Notes: a model not told the origin generated them from the letters alone. A DNA stretch of 64,000 nt from Thiomicrorhabdus arctica DSM 13458 (GCF_000381085.1 NZ_KB905899.1:310001-374000), one strand, 5' to 3'. Shown: positions 9,676-19,696, counted from the stretch's first letter. Made by a program: numbers and translations.

Positions 9676-11004
9676 TTATTTAGAAGGTTCATCCGGAATA
9701 AATTTTAGAACATTGCCGTTAATGCAATACCGCTTATAGGTCGGTGCCGGACCGTCGTTAAAAACATGGCCCAAATGAATGCCAGAACTGGCGCTTCGTA
9801 CCTCAGTGCGTTGCATGCCATGATCATTATCGACATGTTCGGTAATCGCACCCTCAATAGGGTTGAAGAAGCTTGGCCAGCCGCTATTACTTTTGAATTT
9901 AGTATCACTTCTAAATAAGTGGGCGCCAGTCACTGGGTCTACAAAGTAACCAGGACGGGTCTCATCAAGGTGAGAACCTGTAAATGCACGTTCAGTACCT
10001 TGTTCAAAAGCAATAGCACGTTGCTCTGGTGTCAATAATCTAAAACCTAGCCATTTCCAAAAACGGGGCGTTTCGCCGTTATAACCGGTATAGCGAGAAA
10101 CTTCTTTGCCATTTTCAAACAGGACAATGGTTGGCGTTGCAAACAACGCTTTTTCTAACTCCCAACCTTTGGGTGGGTTAGGGTTTAAGGTCGCAATAAT
10201 CGGAGTCTCCGCTTTCCAGGAGTTCAGGATGTCGTGTTTGAATTTCTCACAAAATGGGCACTCTTCAGCTTCAAAGACAATCAGTTGACGGTCCTGATTC
10301 AGATTTTTTGCTTCTAATCGAGTATGTTGTTTGGTGGTAGACCCTGGATAGGCCACCCCCGTTCCTCCTAAACCACAGTAACCATTTGGATTCTTTTTGA
10401 GATAATCCTGATGATACTCCTCTGCCGCAATGTAATTTTTAAGAGGGGCAATTTCGGTGGTAATCGTAGGCAGACCCGCTTTGGTTAACGCAGGTTGGTA
10501 AATATCTCTGGTTTTTTCAGCAAGGATACGCTCTTCTTCGGTTTGGTAGTAGATAGCACTGCGGTAATTGGTACCGATATCATTTCCTTGACGATCACCT
10601 TGGGTAGGATTATGGCTTTCCCAAAAGGTGATTAAGATACTTTCCAAATTCACCAGGTCTGGGTTATAGGTTACTTTTATAACTTCTGAGTGGTTGCGTT
10701 GAGTAGAGCGCCCCAATTGGATTTTCCTCTCCAATCCGAGTACGTCTTGATACCCCGCATTTTGTGCGTCACCACCGGCATAGCCACTTTCTACGTCGAC
10801 TACGCCATTGACTTCGGACAGACGTTTTTCAGCGCCCCAGAAACAACCCATACCTAGCACAATGGACTCAGTATGCATTTTGGTAAGGTTGGTATCGTTT
10901 TGGTCTGGCATATCAGGCTCCTTGGCACAGCTTTGTAGGCTTAGGGTTAAAGGCAGTAAAAATGCCAAAATCCATTTAGATAGTTTTGAAGTAGGCTGTC
11001 GCAT
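9676..11004 (-). CDS. Lipoprotein MsrA-thioredoxin-MsrB fusion (methionine sulfoxide reductase)
   Basis: The 442-residue fusion reduces both stereoisomers of methionine sulfoxide. The signal peptide ends in the lipobox LSLQSC (Cys26), so it is probably membrane-anchored and faces the periplasm. MsrA (about residues 45-210) has GMGCFWGAE with catalytic Cys54. A thioredoxin-like centre (about residues 235-335) has EECPFCEKFK. The C-terminal MsrB (about residues 345-440) ends in HGMQRTEVRS, HLGHVFNDG and RYCINGNVLKF with its catalytic Cys. The MsrB lacks the zinc-binding CxxC pairs (SASS where CGNC is usual). The order MsrA-Trx-MsrB differs from PilB-type Trx-MsrA-MsrB. Confidence 0.93.
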   Translation of the reverse strand: MRQPTSKLSKWILAFLLPLTLSLQSCAKEPDMPDQNDTNLTKMHTESIVLGMGCFWGAEKRLSEVNGVVDVESGYAGGDAQNAGYQDVLGLERKIQLGRSTQRNHSEVIKVTYNPDLVNLESILITFWESHNPTQGDRQGNDIGTNYRSAIYYQTEEERILAEKTRDIYQPALTKAGLPTITTEIAPLKNYIAAEEYHQDYLKKNPNGYCGLGGTGVAYPGSTTKQHTRLEAKNLNQDRQLIVFEAEECPFCEKFKHDILNSWKAETPIIATLNPNPPKGWELEKALFATPTIVLFENGKEVSRYTGYNGETPRFWKWLGFRLLTPEQRAIAFEQGTERAFTGSHLDETRPGYFVDPVTGAHLFRSDTKFKSNSGWPSFFNPIEGAITEHVDNDHGMQRTEVRSASSGIHLGHVFNDGPAPTYKRYCINGNVLKFIPDEPSK

Positions 11005-11365
11005 AAGATTGTCCTGCTTTAATTTGCATATAAATTCTATAATTGATTATTTAAATCACTCTCTTTAGTAAGAGACACGAAAAGCTGGAAAATCTTTCTT
11101 AAAATGAATTTATGACTTGATTATAGTAAAGCCTTACTAAGGCTACATGTGGATTTATTATAAAAGATTCTAGCTTAAGTGTTATTCATAGGCGGTTTGT
11201 CATTTTTGTGACAAAATAAGCGGGCATAGGACATGTTAAAATAGCTCGGTCATCGTTTTTAACAGGCCTGGTAGCTTGATACTGAATGTATGCAATAAAT
11301 GGAAGCTTTAATGAATAGATCAAAACTAAGTGTTTCTAAAGTGCTTATCTTCAATGCGTTTTATG

Positions 11366-11394
11366 AGCCGCCTTTAAGTCACTTAAAGGCGGCT
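11366..11394 (+). promoter_or_regulatory. Perfect hairpin in the 5' region of the NlpC/P60 gene
   Basis: AGCCGCCTTTAAG (11366-11378) and CTTAAAGGCGGCT (11382-11394) form a perfect 13-bp stem with a 3-nt loop. It ends 18 bp before the preferred start at 11413. No T-run follows, so it is not a typical terminator. It may control translation or mRNA stability, and it argues that this stretch is untranslated leader rather than coding. Confidence 0.65.
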
Positions 11395-11412
11395 AAGATT
11401 TTATTGAAGTAT

Positions 11413-11898
11413 ATGTTGGCGTTGACGTTAGGCACCCTAGTTTTGACAGGTTGCTCTAACACGCCCCAATATGTGAATCAGCCGTTACAGTCCGTGCCGC
11501 TAGTCAGTCCTGTAGATCTGGCAAATTCATCTAAAGTTAAGAGCCGTTTACTGCGCCAATATCAAGATTGGAAGGGGACACCGTATCATTATGGTGGTAC
11601 TTCACGTAATGGTGTGGATTGTTCAGCCTTTGTTCAGAATACCTTTTATTCTCAATTAGGTTATAAGTTACCGCGTACCACGCGTACTCAAATCAAAATC
11701 GGAAAAAAAGTCACTAAGTCGAATTTAAAAGTGGGTGATATTGTTTTTTTCAAAACCAGTTCTAGGTCATTGCACAATGGAATTTACATTGGCGGATCCA
11801 AGTTTATCCATGCATCGAGTAGTCAGGGAGTAACGATTTCGAGTTTAAATAACCTATACTGGCGAAAGATTTATTTGACCTCGGTTCGAGTTCGTTAA
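11413..11898 (+). CDS. NlpC/P60-family lipoprotein (putative cell-wall endopeptidase)
   Basis: NlpC/P60 enzymes cleave peptide cross-links in murein. The catalytic cysteine is in GVDCSAFVQ, and the catalytic histidine is in SLHNGIYIGG, followed by the third polar residue in FIHASSS. The ATG at 11413 is preferred because the product then begins with a compact lipoprotein signal, MLALTLGTLVLTGCSN (lipobox LTGC). The in-frame ATGs at 11299 and 11311 would add 34-38 residues before the signal, across the 11366-11394 hairpin. The 161-residue product is short, close to the Spr/MepS size. It is a single-gene unit. Confidence 0.85.
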   Translation: MLALTLGTLVLTGCSNTPQYVNQPLQSVPLVSPVDLANSSKVKSRLLRQYQDWKGTPYHYGGTSRNGVDCSAFVQNTFYSQLGYKLPRTTRTQIKIGKKVTKSNLKVGDIVFFKTSSRSLHNGIYIGGSKFIHASSSQGVTISSLNNLYWRKIYLTSVRVR

Positions 11899-12443
11899 CA
11901 TCTCATAACCCCATATTCAAAACGGTTACCTTAGCAGATTCTTTGGTGCTGATGAGGTCCCGTGACGTTGGATATTAATCCCAAAAAATAGAAAGGTATT
12001 TGGCAATACGTGTGATAAGTAACCCATACTCAGTTATAGCCGTTTGATGACTAAATGGAGGAGAAGTAACCCTCGAAACTCAATAAAATATCAACTCTCT
12101 CTGTCATAAGGCAGCGGTTGAGATAGGGTGGGCAATGCGTCAAAAGAGCCTTTCATGACATCGTTGTCACATAAAAATTGTTTATTGAATTGTATAAACT
12201 AAATACCGATATCACATCTTGAGCGTGAACCCGTCTAGAGTGAAGAGGTCTCATCAAAGCAGCTGAACTTGATGTTACGTTAAGTGAGTTATAAAAACAT
12301 TGAGAGTGTGTAAGAAAACATAATTAAATGCATGTTGTTTTCAGGTTAAATAAGGCCTGAAAATAAAAATACTTACCAGAGCAAGTCCGTATGTTTATGT
12401 CAAAAAAAGCTGACTAAATAGCCATTTTAAACGGTTTTAGTTA
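11899..12443. other. Long intergenic stretch without a convincing gene
   Basis: About 545 bp between the NlpC/P60 stop and the carA promoter show no long open frame on either strand and no tRNA-like fold. A small imperfect inverted repeat at about 12342-12365 (TTTTCAGG against CCTGAAAA) contains AGGCCTGA, a partial version of the recurrent palindrome. An unannotated small RNA cannot be excluded. Confidence 0.5.
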
Positions 12444-12472
12444 TAGACAAATCTTGCCTAAACAAGTACAAT
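12444..12472 (+). promoter_or_regulatory. Promoter of carAB
   Basis: The -35 box TAGACA (12444-12449) and -10 box TACAAT (12467-12472) are separated by 17 bp; each matches consensus at five of six positions. The predicted start near 12479 gives a leader of about 190 nt that contains the 12560-12605 terminator. Confidence 0.65.
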
Positions 12473-12559
12473 TCGGGCAATGAATTATTGCGATTAAAAT
12501 TAAGCACAAGTGGCTTTTACGGAGTATTTGGCAGAGATGACTAAAGTCATTTAGCAAAC

Positions 12560-12605
12560 TAAAAAACGGAGTGAGCCCTCAACGGGGGGCTGGCTCCGTT
12601 TTTTT
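12560..12605 (+). terminator. Leader terminator/attenuator before carA
   Basis: The stem pairs AAAAACGGAG with CTCCGTTTTT and an inner GCCC with GGGC, followed by a run of T. It lies between the carA promoter and gene, so it would stop carAB transcription unless bypassed. A second ACGGAG copy at about 12520 and a perfect ATGACT/AGTCAT hairpin just upstream could form alternative structures. It could instead end a small RNA made from the same promoter. Confidence 0.7.
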
Positions 12606-12671
12606 GTATGCGCTGTTAGGAAAATCGTAAAGAAACTTTTTTAGTTTTATCTAACCTGGATGGATGAATCA

Positions 12672-13805
12672 ATGACACAAGCTTTGCTGGCTTTAGAAGA
12701 TGGAACCCTTTTTTGGGGTGTTTCGTTAGGCGCGGAAGGTGAGACGACTGGAGAAGTCGTCTTTAACACTTCGTTAACGGGATACCAAGAAATCTTAACG
12801 GATCCTTCGTATTTCAAACAGATTGTTACTTTAACGTATCCACATGTTGGCAACACCGGCGTGAATACTGAGGATGAAGAGTCCCCTCGTATTATGGCCC
12901 AGGGTCTCGTCATCAAAGACTGCCCTGTTCGTATGAGTAACTTTCGTGCTGAGAAAACGTTGCCGGATTATCTAAAAGAGCAAGGCATTGTTGCTATTGC
13001 TGATATTGATACCCGTAAGTTAACGCGTTTATTACGTAACAAAGGGGCTCAATCAGGTGTGATTGTTGCAGGCGATAATATTGATGCCGAAGCTGCTGTG
13101 GCGAAAGCAAAATCTTTCAGTGGTCTGAAGGGTTTGGATTTAGCGAAAGAAGTGACAACGCCTGAGACATATAGCTGGACAGAAGGTTCTTGGAAGCTGG
13201 GTCAGGGGCACGCAGATTGTTCAGCGAATAATGGCTTCCACGTAGTTGCTTACGATTATGGCGTAAAGCGTAACATCCTGCGCATGATTGCAGATCGTGG
13301 TTGTAAGTTAACGGTTGTACCAGCAAAAACAACTGCGGCAGAAGTCTTAGCCATGAATCCAGATGGGATCTTCTTATCAAACGGTCCAGGCGATCCAGAG
13401 CCATGTGATTATGCAATCACAGCGATTCAAGACATATTGAAAACAGAAGTGCCAGTCTTTGGTATCTGTTTAGGGCATCAGTTGTTGGCTTTGGCCAGCG
13501 GTGCGAAAACCCTTAAAATGAAGTTTGGTCATCATGGTGCTAACCATCCGGTGCAAGATTTAGAAACCAAAAAGGTTATGATTACTTCGCAAAACCATGG
13601 TTTTGCCGTGGACGGTGACTCACTGCCGTCAAATTTAATTGCAACACACAAGTCATTATTTGATGACTCATTACAAGGTATCTCGCGTACAGATAAGTCA
13701 GCATTCAGTTTTCAGGGGCATCCAGAAGCAAGCCCAGGTCCACACGATGTTGCCCCTTTGTTTGACCAATTCATCGAAAACATTAAAACCGCTAAAAACG
13801 CGTAA
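12672..13805 (+). CDS. carA: Carbamoyl-phosphate synthase small (glutaminase) subunit
   Basis: CarA hydrolyses glutamine and channels ammonia to CarB for arginine and pyrimidine synthesis. The product has the N-terminal CPSase domain ([19 protein letters not shown]) and a class I amidotransferase domain. The nucleophilic cysteine is in [13 protein letters not shown], and the His-Glu pair is in [11 protein letters not shown]. The ATG at 12672 gives [12 protein letters not shown], the usual family start, with GGATGA ahead of it; an in-frame ATG at 12660 adds four residues. carB follows after 18 bp. A leader terminator upstream suggests attenuation. Confidence 0.97.
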   Translation: MTQALLALEDGTLFWGVSLGAEGETTGEVVFNTSLTGYQEILTDPSYFKQIVTLTYPHVGNTGVNTEDEESPRIMAQGLVIKDCPVRMSNFRAEKTLPDYLKEQGIVAIADIDTRKLTRLLRNKGAQSGVIVAGDNIDAEAAVAKAKSFSGLKGLDLAKEVTTPETYSWTEGSWKLGQGHADCSANNGFHVVAYDYGVKRNILRMIADRGCKLTVVPAKTTAAEVLAMNPDGIFLSNGPGDPEPCDYAITAIQDILKTEVPVFGICLGHQLLALASGAKTLKMKFGHHGANHPVQDLETKKVMITSQNHGFAVDGDSLPSNLIATHKSLFDDSLQGISRTDKSAFSFQGHPEASPGPHDVAPLFDQFIENIKTAKNA

Positions 13806-13823
13806 CGGATAATAGGAAATAGA

Positions 13824-16800
13824 ATGCCAAAAAGAAGTGATATAAAAAGTATTATGATTATTGGTGCTGGCCCTATTATTATCGGCCAAGCATGCGAATT
13901 CGATTACTCTGGAGTACAAGCGTGTAAAGCGCTTAAAGAAGAGGGTTACCGTGTCATCCTAGTCAACTCTAACCCAGCTACGATCATGACGGATCCTGAT
14001 ATGGCTGATGCAACCTATATTGAGCCAATTGAGTGGCAAACGGTTGAAACCATCATTGCGAAAGAGCGCCCTGATGCGATTCTACCGACAATGGGTGGGC
14101 AGACTGCATTGAACTGTGCGTTAGATTTAGATGCGAAAGGTATTCTAGAGAAATATAACGTTGAGTTAATCGGTGCCAATGCTGACGCGATTGATAAAGC
14201 TGAAAACCGTGACCGTTTCCGTAAGGCGATGACTAAAATCGGTTTAGATATGCCGACTTCCGATGTTGCACATAACATGGAAGAAGCTTGGAAAATTCAA
14301 GCGCAAGTTGGTTTTCCAACGGTTATTCGTCCATCGTTTACTTTAGGTGGTTCTGGTGGCGGTATTGCATACAATAAAGACGAATTTGAACAAATCTGTA
14401 AATTTGGTTTAAACATGTCTCCGACCAGTGAACTATTGATTGAAGAGTCAATTGAAGGTTGGAAAGAGTACGAGATGGAAGTGGTTCGCGATAAAAATGA
14501 TAATTGTATTATCGTTTGTTCAATTGAGAACTTGGATCCAATGGGCGTTCACACGGGTGACTCAATAACGGTTGCACCCGCGCAAACATTGACGGATAAA
14601 GAGTATCAAATCATGCGTAATGCTTCTATTGAAGTTTTGCGTGAAATCGGTGTAGAAACGGGCGGTTCTAACGTCCAGTTCGCCATAGAGCCTAATACAG
14701 GTCGTATGATTATCATTGAGATGAACCCACGAGTCTCTCGTTCATCGGCTTTAGCGTCTAAAGCGACCGGTTTCCCGATTGCCAAAATTGCAGCGAAGTT
14801 AGCGGTTGGTTATACGCTCGATGAACTTTCAAATGATATTACGAATGGTGCAACTCCGGCCTCGTTTGAACCGACAATTGATTACGTTGTCACTAAGATT
14901 CCACGTTTTACATTCGAAAAGTTTCCACAAGCGCAAAATCGCTTATCTACTCAGATGAAGTCTGTTGGTGAAGTGATGGCGATGGGGCGTAACTTCCAAG
15001 AATCTATCCAAAAAGCGCTTCGTGGTTTAGAAACTGATAAGAATGGTTTTGATGAAATCATGCCATTGGCAACCATGGAAGAAAAAGAGATCAAAGACAA
15101 GTTACGTCAAGAATTACGTAATCCTGGTGCTGAACGTTTATGGTATGTCGCTGATGCGTTTCGTGCGGGTTGGGATTTGGATGCGGTTTTTGAAAGTTCT
15201 AAAATTGATCCATGGTTCCTTGCACAAATTAAAGATTTAATCGACATTGAAGACAACGTTAAACAACGTGGGCTAGATGCGCTAGACGAAGTTTATTTAC
15301 GTAACCTTAAGCGTAAAGGGTTTTCGGACAACCGGCTTGCTAAATTATTGAATACCGATGCCGCGTTTATTCGTAAATTCCGTCACACGTTAAATATTCG
15401 TCCTGTCTTCAAGCGGGTCGATACTTGTGCCGCAGAGTTTGAAACCAGTACGGCTTATTTGTATTCAACATACGATGAAGAGTGTGAAGCCATGCCTACT
15501 AATCGTGACAAAATCATGATTTTGGGTGGCGGACCTAACCGTATTGGTCAAGGGATCGAATTTGATTACTGTTGTGTTCACGCGGCAATGGCCATGCGTG
15601 AAGATGGTTATGAAACCATTATGGTCAACTGTAACCCTGAAACGGTTTCGACCGATTACGACACCTCTGATAGACTGTATTTTGAGCCGTTGACGTTAGA
15701 AGACGTATTGGAAATCGTTGAAGTTGAAAAACCAAAGGGTGTAATTGTTCAATACGGCGGTCAAACACCATTAAAGCTTGCAGTCGCGTTAGAAGATGCG
15801 GGGGTACCAATTATAGGAACCTCTCCTGAATCAATTGATTTGGCGGAAGATCGAGAGTGTTTCCAAAAAATTCTAAATGATTTGGGGCTGCTTCAGCCAC
15901 CTAACCGTATCGCAACCAATGCCAGCGAAGCGGCTGCATTAGCGAAAGAAATTGGTTATCCATTAGTCGTCCGTCCATCTTATGTTTTGGGTGGACGTGG
16001 TATGGAAATCGTTTATGACGAAATTCATTTGAATCGTTATATGCAAGCTGCCATTGATGTTTCTAACGAATCACCTGTCTTACTAGATCGCTTTTTAGAT
16101 GATGCGATTGAGTTAGATGTTGATGCCATTTGTGATGGTGAACAGGTTGTTATTGGTGGAATCATGGAACACATTGAACAAGCTGGTATTCACTCAGGAG
16201 ATTCAGCCTGTTCTTTACCTCCATATAGTATTTCAGAAGAGATTCAAGACCGTATTCGTGAGCAAGTAACTAAAATGGCGTTTGCTTTAGGGGTTGTTGG
16301 TCTGATGAATACACAGTTTGCCGTTAAAGGTGATGATATCTATGTATTGGAAGTGAATCCTCGTGCATCACGTACCGTGCCATTCGTTTCTAAAGCGATT
16401 GGACATCCTTTGGCGATGATTGCGGCTCGTTGTATGGTCGGACAAAAGCTTGAAGCTCAAGGTTTTACTAAAGAAATTTCTCCCGTTCATTACTTTGTCA
16501 AAGAAGCGGTCTTCCCATTCATTAAGTTTTTGGGTGTGGACCCAATTCTTGGGCCAGAGATGAAGTCAACAGGGGAAGTCATGGGGATTGGCGTTAACTT
16601 TGCGCAAGCTTATGCAAAAGCTCAGTTAGCGGCGGGTACGATATTACCTCGTTCTGGAACAGCCTTTTTGAGTGTGCGTAAAGCAGACCGAGTACAAGTT
16701 ATTGACCTAGCGAATCAGTTGATTGCTAAAGGCTTTAGTGTGGTTGCTACGCGTGGTACAGCCTCTTCATTAACGGAAGCGGGTGTGGTATGTAAAATAG

Positions 16801-17039
16801 TCAATAAGGTGACTGAAGGTCGTCCTAACATTGTCGATTCAATTGTTAACGAAGAAATAGCATTAATTGTGAATACCTCTGATGGTTCAGGCAGTATTCA
16901 AGACTCTTCGAGTATTCGTCGTGAAGCATTGATGCATAAAACATGCTATACCACGACGATTGCTGGCGCTTTCGCAATGGTTTCCGCAATGGACTATTTA
17001 GATGATCAGCCTGTAACGCGTTTACAAGATATTCACTAA
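13824..17039 (+). CDS. carB: Carbamoyl-phosphate synthase large subunit
   Basis: CarB makes carbamoyl phosphate from bicarbonate, two ATP and ammonia from CarA. The 1071-residue length is standard. It has two homologous ATP-grasp halves: the first from [21 protein letters not shown], the second from [20 protein letters not shown] at about residue 560. The C-terminal MGS-like allosteric domain (from about residue 945) has RSGTAFLSV and [10 protein letters not shown]. The final residues [15 protein letters not shown] are complete. It is co-transcribed with carA and closed by a terminator 15 bp after its stop. Confidence 0.98.
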   Translation: MPKRSDIKSIMIIGAGPIIIGQACEFDYSGVQACKALKEEGYRVILVNSNPATIMTDPDMADATYIEPIEWQTVETIIAKERPDAILPTMGGQTALNCALDLDAKGILEKYNVELIGANADAIDKAENRDRFRKAMTKIGLDMPTSDVAHNMEEAWKIQAQVGFPTVIRPSFTLGGSGGGIAYNKDEFEQICKFGLNMSPTSELLIEESIEGWKEYEMEVVRDKNDNCIIVCSIENLDPMGVHTGDSITVAPAQTLTDKEYQIMRNASIEVLREIGVETGGSNVQFAIEPNTGRMIIIEMNPRVSRSSALASKATGFPIAKIAAKLAVGYTLDELSNDITNGATPASFEPTIDYVVTKIPRFTFEKFPQAQNRLSTQMKSVGEVMAMGRNFQESIQKALRGLETDKNGFDEIMPLATMEEKEIKDKLRQELRNPGAERLWYVADAFRAGWDLDAVFESSKIDPWFLAQIKDLIDIEDNVKQRGLDALDEVYLRNLKRKGFSDNRLAKLLNTDAAFIRKFRHTLNIRPVFKRVDTCAAEFETSTAYLYSTYDEECEAMPTNRDKIMILGGGPNRIGQGIEFDYCCVHAAMAMREDGYETIMVNCNPETVSTDYDTSDRLYFEPLTLEDVLEIVEVEKPKGVIVQYGGQTPLKLAVALEDAGVPIIGTSPESIDLAEDRECFQKILNDLGLLQPPNRIATNASEAAALAKEIGYPLVVRPSYVLGGRGMEIVYDEIHLNRYMQAAIDVSNESPVLLDRFLDDAIELDVDAICDGEQVVIGGIMEHIEQAGIHSGDSACSLPPYSISEEIQDRIREQVTKMAFALGVVGLMNTQFAVKGDDIYVLEVNPRASRTVPFVSKAIGHPLAMIAARCMVGQKLEAQGFTKEISPVHYFVKEAVFPFIKFLGVDPILGPEMKSTGEVMGIGVNFAQAYAKAQLAAGTILPRSGTAFLSVRKADRVQVIDLANQLIAKGFSVVATRGTASSLTEAGVVCKIVNKVTEGRPNIVDSIVNEEIALIVNTSDGSGSIQDSSSIRREALMHKTCYTTTIAGAFAMVSAMDYLDDQPVTRLQDIH

Positions 17040-17053
17040 ATTCATTTAGTACC

Positions 17054-17094
17054 AAAGCGCCGAAGCCTTTTTAAATAAGCTTTGGCGTTTTTTT
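17054..17094 (+). terminator. Rho-independent terminator after carB
   Basis: The stem CGCCGAAGC against GCTTTGGCG (one mismatch) has a 12-nt loop and seven T. It separates carAB from greA. Confidence 0.8.
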
Positions 17095-17097
17095 AAT

Positions 17098-17125
17098 TTG
17101 GCTTTCTTGTCGTGTTTGGTATAGA
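17098..17125 (+). promoter_or_regulatory. Probable promoter of greA
   Basis: TTGGCT (17098-17103), a 16-bp spacer and TATAGA (17120-17125) lie directly after the carB terminator and 22 bp before the greA start. Confidence 0.5.
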
Positions 17126-17147
17126 AAATAGATAAAGGAATGGGGTT

Positions 17148-17630
17148 ATGCAAAAGCATCCTATGACAAAAGAAGGCGCTGATGCGCTGCAAACAGAATT
17201 AACAAAACTTAAAAAAGAAGATCGTCCGAGAATTACCGAAGCGATTGCGACGGCGCGTGAACATGGCGATTTAAAAGAGAATGCGGAGTATCATGCGGCC
17301 CGTGAAGATCAAGGTTTGATTGAAGGCCGTATTCAACAGATTGAGGCCGTTTTAAGCCTTGCTCAAGTGATTGATGTGACTAAATTAGCTGCAAATGCGA
17401 ATGGTAAAGTCATTTTCGGCGCAACCGTGACGGTTTTAAATGTTGATACTGATGAAGAGTTAACTTACAAAATTGTCGGTCATGACGAAGCGGACATTAA
17501 GCACAATAAAATATCCGTTAATTCGCCTATTGCGCGAGCCTTAATTGGTAAGCAAGAAGAAGATGAAGTCATTGTTGCTGCGCCAAAAGGGAATATTGAT
17601 TATGACATTCTAAAGGTTCAATACATCTAA
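17148..17630 (+). CDS. greA: Transcription elongation factor GreA
   Basis: GreA enters the RNA polymerase secondary channel and stimulates cleavage of backtracked RNA. The 160-residue product has the N-terminal coiled coil, whose tip carries the conserved acidic pair in [19 protein letters not shown] (about residues 37-55). The C-terminal domain has [19 protein letters not shown]. It is a single-gene unit between two terminators. A GreB paralogue is encoded at 23962-24453. Confidence 0.97.
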   Translation: MQKHPMTKEGADALQTELTKLKKEDRPRITEAIATAREHGDLKENAEYHAAREDQGLIEGRIQQIEAVLSLAQVIDVTKLAANANGKVIFGATVTVLNVDTDEELTYKIVGHDEADIKHNKISVNSPIARALIGKQEEDEVIVAAPKGNIDYDILKVQYI

Positions 17631-17652
17631 ACTTTAGACGTACTCAACCTCA

Positions 17653-17688
17653 CAATAATGCCTGCTGCAATGCAGGCATTATTGTTTT
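17653..17688 (+). terminator. Rho-independent terminator after greA
   Basis: A perfect 13-bp stem (CAATAATGCCTGC and its complement) with a 6-nt loop is followed by TTTT. Confidence 0.85.
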
Positions 17689-17746
17689 AAGGGGTAAATC
17701 GATGCCTTATGTGGTCGAGAAGATTGGTTAAGTAAGGAGTCAAATT

Positions 17747-18226
17747 TTGAAAACTAATGATACTCAATTACCCTATTTTAAGTTAGCGTCAGTATGGGTA
17801 ATGGCTTTAGTCAGTCTCTTGGTGACGATTGGTTATTTAGTGACGCCGATTTTATTTTCAGCATTGCCTCAACATCAAGCAGGAGAACTCGCTGGACTTC
17901 TATTTAATGTGGCTAGCTTGATTGTTTCTGGGAGTCTTTTTTTATTGATTGCATTTTATGCATTTTACAAAAAAAAACCAAAAAACGTTAAAAGTTTAGG
18001 CTTGAGTTTAGGTTTGTTAATGACATTGCGTTTTTGGATCTCGCCTTGGATGGCTGAAATTAAAGCGCATAATCCTTTAGGTATTGATCATAATTCTGCC
18101 GATTGGTCTTTATTTGCAAGTTTACATGGTGCCTATCAAATGGGCTATTTGTCCATTATTTTATTGCTGTTATATTGGAGTTTAAAGACCCTTTTTGGGA
18201 GAGTAATAAAACCCTTTAACAAATAA
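17747..18226 (+). CDS. DUF4149-like four-helix membrane protein
   Basis: The 159-residue protein has four predicted membrane spans (about residues 13-37, 48-70, 80-98 and 127-148). Length and spacing fit the DUF4149 family of unknown function, which often sits next to greA and carAB. Translation starts at TTG 17747, and AAGGAG (17734-17739) is perfectly spaced ahead of it; no ATG fits. Loop residues PILFSALPQHQAGELAGLLF and the DWSLFASLHGAYQ segment are the distinctive parts. Inner membrane location is inferred; the function is unknown. Confidence 0.75.
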   Translation: MKTNDTQLPYFKLASVWVMALVSLLVTIGYLVTPILFSALPQHQAGELAGLLFNVASLIVSGSLFLLIAFYAFYKKKPKNVKSLGLSLGLLMTLRFWISPWMAEIKAHNPLGIDHNSADWSLFASLHGAYQMGYLSIILLLLYWSLKTLFGRVIKPFNK

Positions 18227-18357
18227 TGATTTAGCTATAAAAAAAGCTTATAAGCATTTCATTATTTTCTAACTCGATTACGCTTGCAATTTGGCATAAA
18301 ACCAGTCAAAATTATCTGGTTAAAGAAACAAATTAAAACTTCGGAGTTTATTTTAAA

Positions 18358-18714
18358 ATGAAAAACTTAACACTTAAAGCGCTATTCATTTCTGCAATTG
18401 CAGCTCTATCAATGAATGTTCAAGCTGAAGCTACAACTTACGACCAATGTATTACTGATAGTGAAAATCTGATTGCTCTTGCAGTTAAAGAAGGTTCAAC
18501 TGCAGCACGTGCATTTGAGCAAAAAACTGAAGTTTCAGCTTGTATGGCTGAACTTTCTAAAATTGAAGCTAAATATGGCGACAAAACTAAAGGTGTTAAC
18601 CCTTCTTCAGTGATGACTCCAGCAGATCGTAAAAAGTGGTCAACACTTTTTGATGCGATTGATACTAAAAAATACAAAGGTGTTCGTTTTTTACAAGCGA
18701 CATACTACCGTTAA
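18358..18714 (+). CDS. Small secreted protein of unknown function
   Basis: The 118-residue product has a clear signal peptide (MKNLTLKALFISAIAALSMN, cleavage near VQA-EA). The mature protein has two cysteines (YDQCITDS and VSACMAEL) that may form a disulfide, as expected in the periplasm. A ribosome binding site CGGAG lies ahead of the ATG, and a strong terminator follows. No family is recognised. The compact gene with its own terminator suggests separate expression. Confidence 0.72.
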   Translation: MKNLTLKALFISAIAALSMNVQAEATTYDQCITDSENLIALAVKEGSTAARAFEQKTEVSACMAELSKIEAKYGDKTKGVNPSSVMTPADRKKWSTLFDAIDTKKYKGVRFLQATYYR

Positions 18715-18737
18715 TATAACGCTGTAGTTTTTGGTTC

Positions 18738-18766
18738 AAAAAAACCGGTCTTAGACCGGTTTTTTT
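18738..18766 (+). terminator. Rho-independent terminator
   Basis: AAAACCGGTC, loop TTA, GACCGGTTTT and seven T form a perfect hairpin 24 bp after the small secreted-protein gene. Confidence 0.92.
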
Positions 18767-18836
18767 GTTTTTGAGAAGCATAAAATACAATGGAGCCGTT
18801 AAAAAAACGGTTAGGTTGATCAGAGTTGAATCCAAA

Positions 18837-19649
18837 GTGAAGCAAAATAAGAATATTTTTACATCGGTCTATGAATGTTTAATGGAAACCGACTTAGACC
18901 TTAAAATATCAAAAGTCGCGCAGTTGCAAATCGATTGGGCTGATGAACAGTTTGAATTTTCTTCGAGTGAAACGGTTCTTCGAGTTTCTGATCCTGGGCG
19001 CCCTAAAAAACCTTTACTGGTTTCTCCCAAAGAGTTACCAAAAAGACGCCTGGGGTCACCTGAAGGTCATGCGGCGTTAATGCACTCAATCGCGCATATT
19101 GAATTTAATGCAGTCAATTTGGCTTTGGATGCAATTTATCGTTTCCAGGACATGCCTAAAAGATTTTACTTGGACTGGTTGGGAGTCGCGGGTGAAGAGT
19201 CCTATCATTTTCAAATGATTCGTGAGCACCTCTATCATTTAGGTTATGAATATGGCGATATGGTGGCGCATGATGGTTTGTGGATGACGACCTATGAAAC
19301 TGATCATGATCCATTGGTGCGAATGGCTTTAGTGCCGAGAACATTAGAAGCGCGTGGTTTGGATGTCACGCCGCCCATGATTCAAAAGTTACGCTCTATC
19401 GGCGACAAACGTGGCGTCGAAATTTTGAAAATTTTATTGCAAGATGAAATTGGTCATGTTGAAGTCGGCAGTCGCTGGTTCCGTTATATTTGTGAAGAGC
19501 GCCATTTAAATCCTTTCAATACCTTTCAAGCGATTATTGAAAACTACTATCATGGCGACTTGCGCGGACCTTTTAATTACGAAGCGCGTGCACAGGCCGG
19601 ATTTTGTGAGCAAGAGATTGCTTGGCTTAAAACCCTTAATCAGCCTTAA
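18837..19649 (+). CDS. DUF455 ferritin-like protein
   Basis: The protein matches the DUF455 family, a ferritin-like helical fold with Glu/His residues suited to a di-iron site. Visible segments are SPEGHAALMHSIAHIEFNA, WLGVAGEESYHFQMIREHL, VPRTLEARGLDVTPPM and LLQDEIGHVEVGSRWFRYIC. The open frame extends up to a TTG at 18765, but that codon lies in the preceding terminator. GTG 18837 is chosen because it gives a typical length of 270 residues; TTG 18816 is an alternative. No strong ribosome binding site helps the choice. A methyltransferase follows by 47 bp. The function is unknown; a role in tRNA or RNA modification or metal redox is conjecture. Confidence 0.8.
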   Translation: MKQNKNIFTSVYECLMETDLDLKISKVAQLQIDWADEQFEFSSSETVLRVSDPGRPKKPLLVSPKELPKRRLGSPEGHAALMHSIAHIEFNAVNLALDAIYRFQDMPKRFYLDWLGVAGEESYHFQMIREHLYHLGYEYGDMVAHDGLWMTTYETDHDPLVRMALVPRTLEARGLDVTPPMIQKLRSIGDKRGVEILKILLQDEIGHVEVGSRWFRYICEERHLNPFNTFQAIIENYYHGDLRGPFNYEARAQAGFCEQEIAWLKTLNQP

Positions 19650-19696
19650 TCAACTCAATAACAACGCCATGATGGCCTACAGACCTTTAACCGACT

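Noticed and set aside
18765-18836. TTG 18765 as start of the DUF455 gene
   Set aside because: It lies in the T-run of the preceding terminator, and the added residues do not resemble the family.
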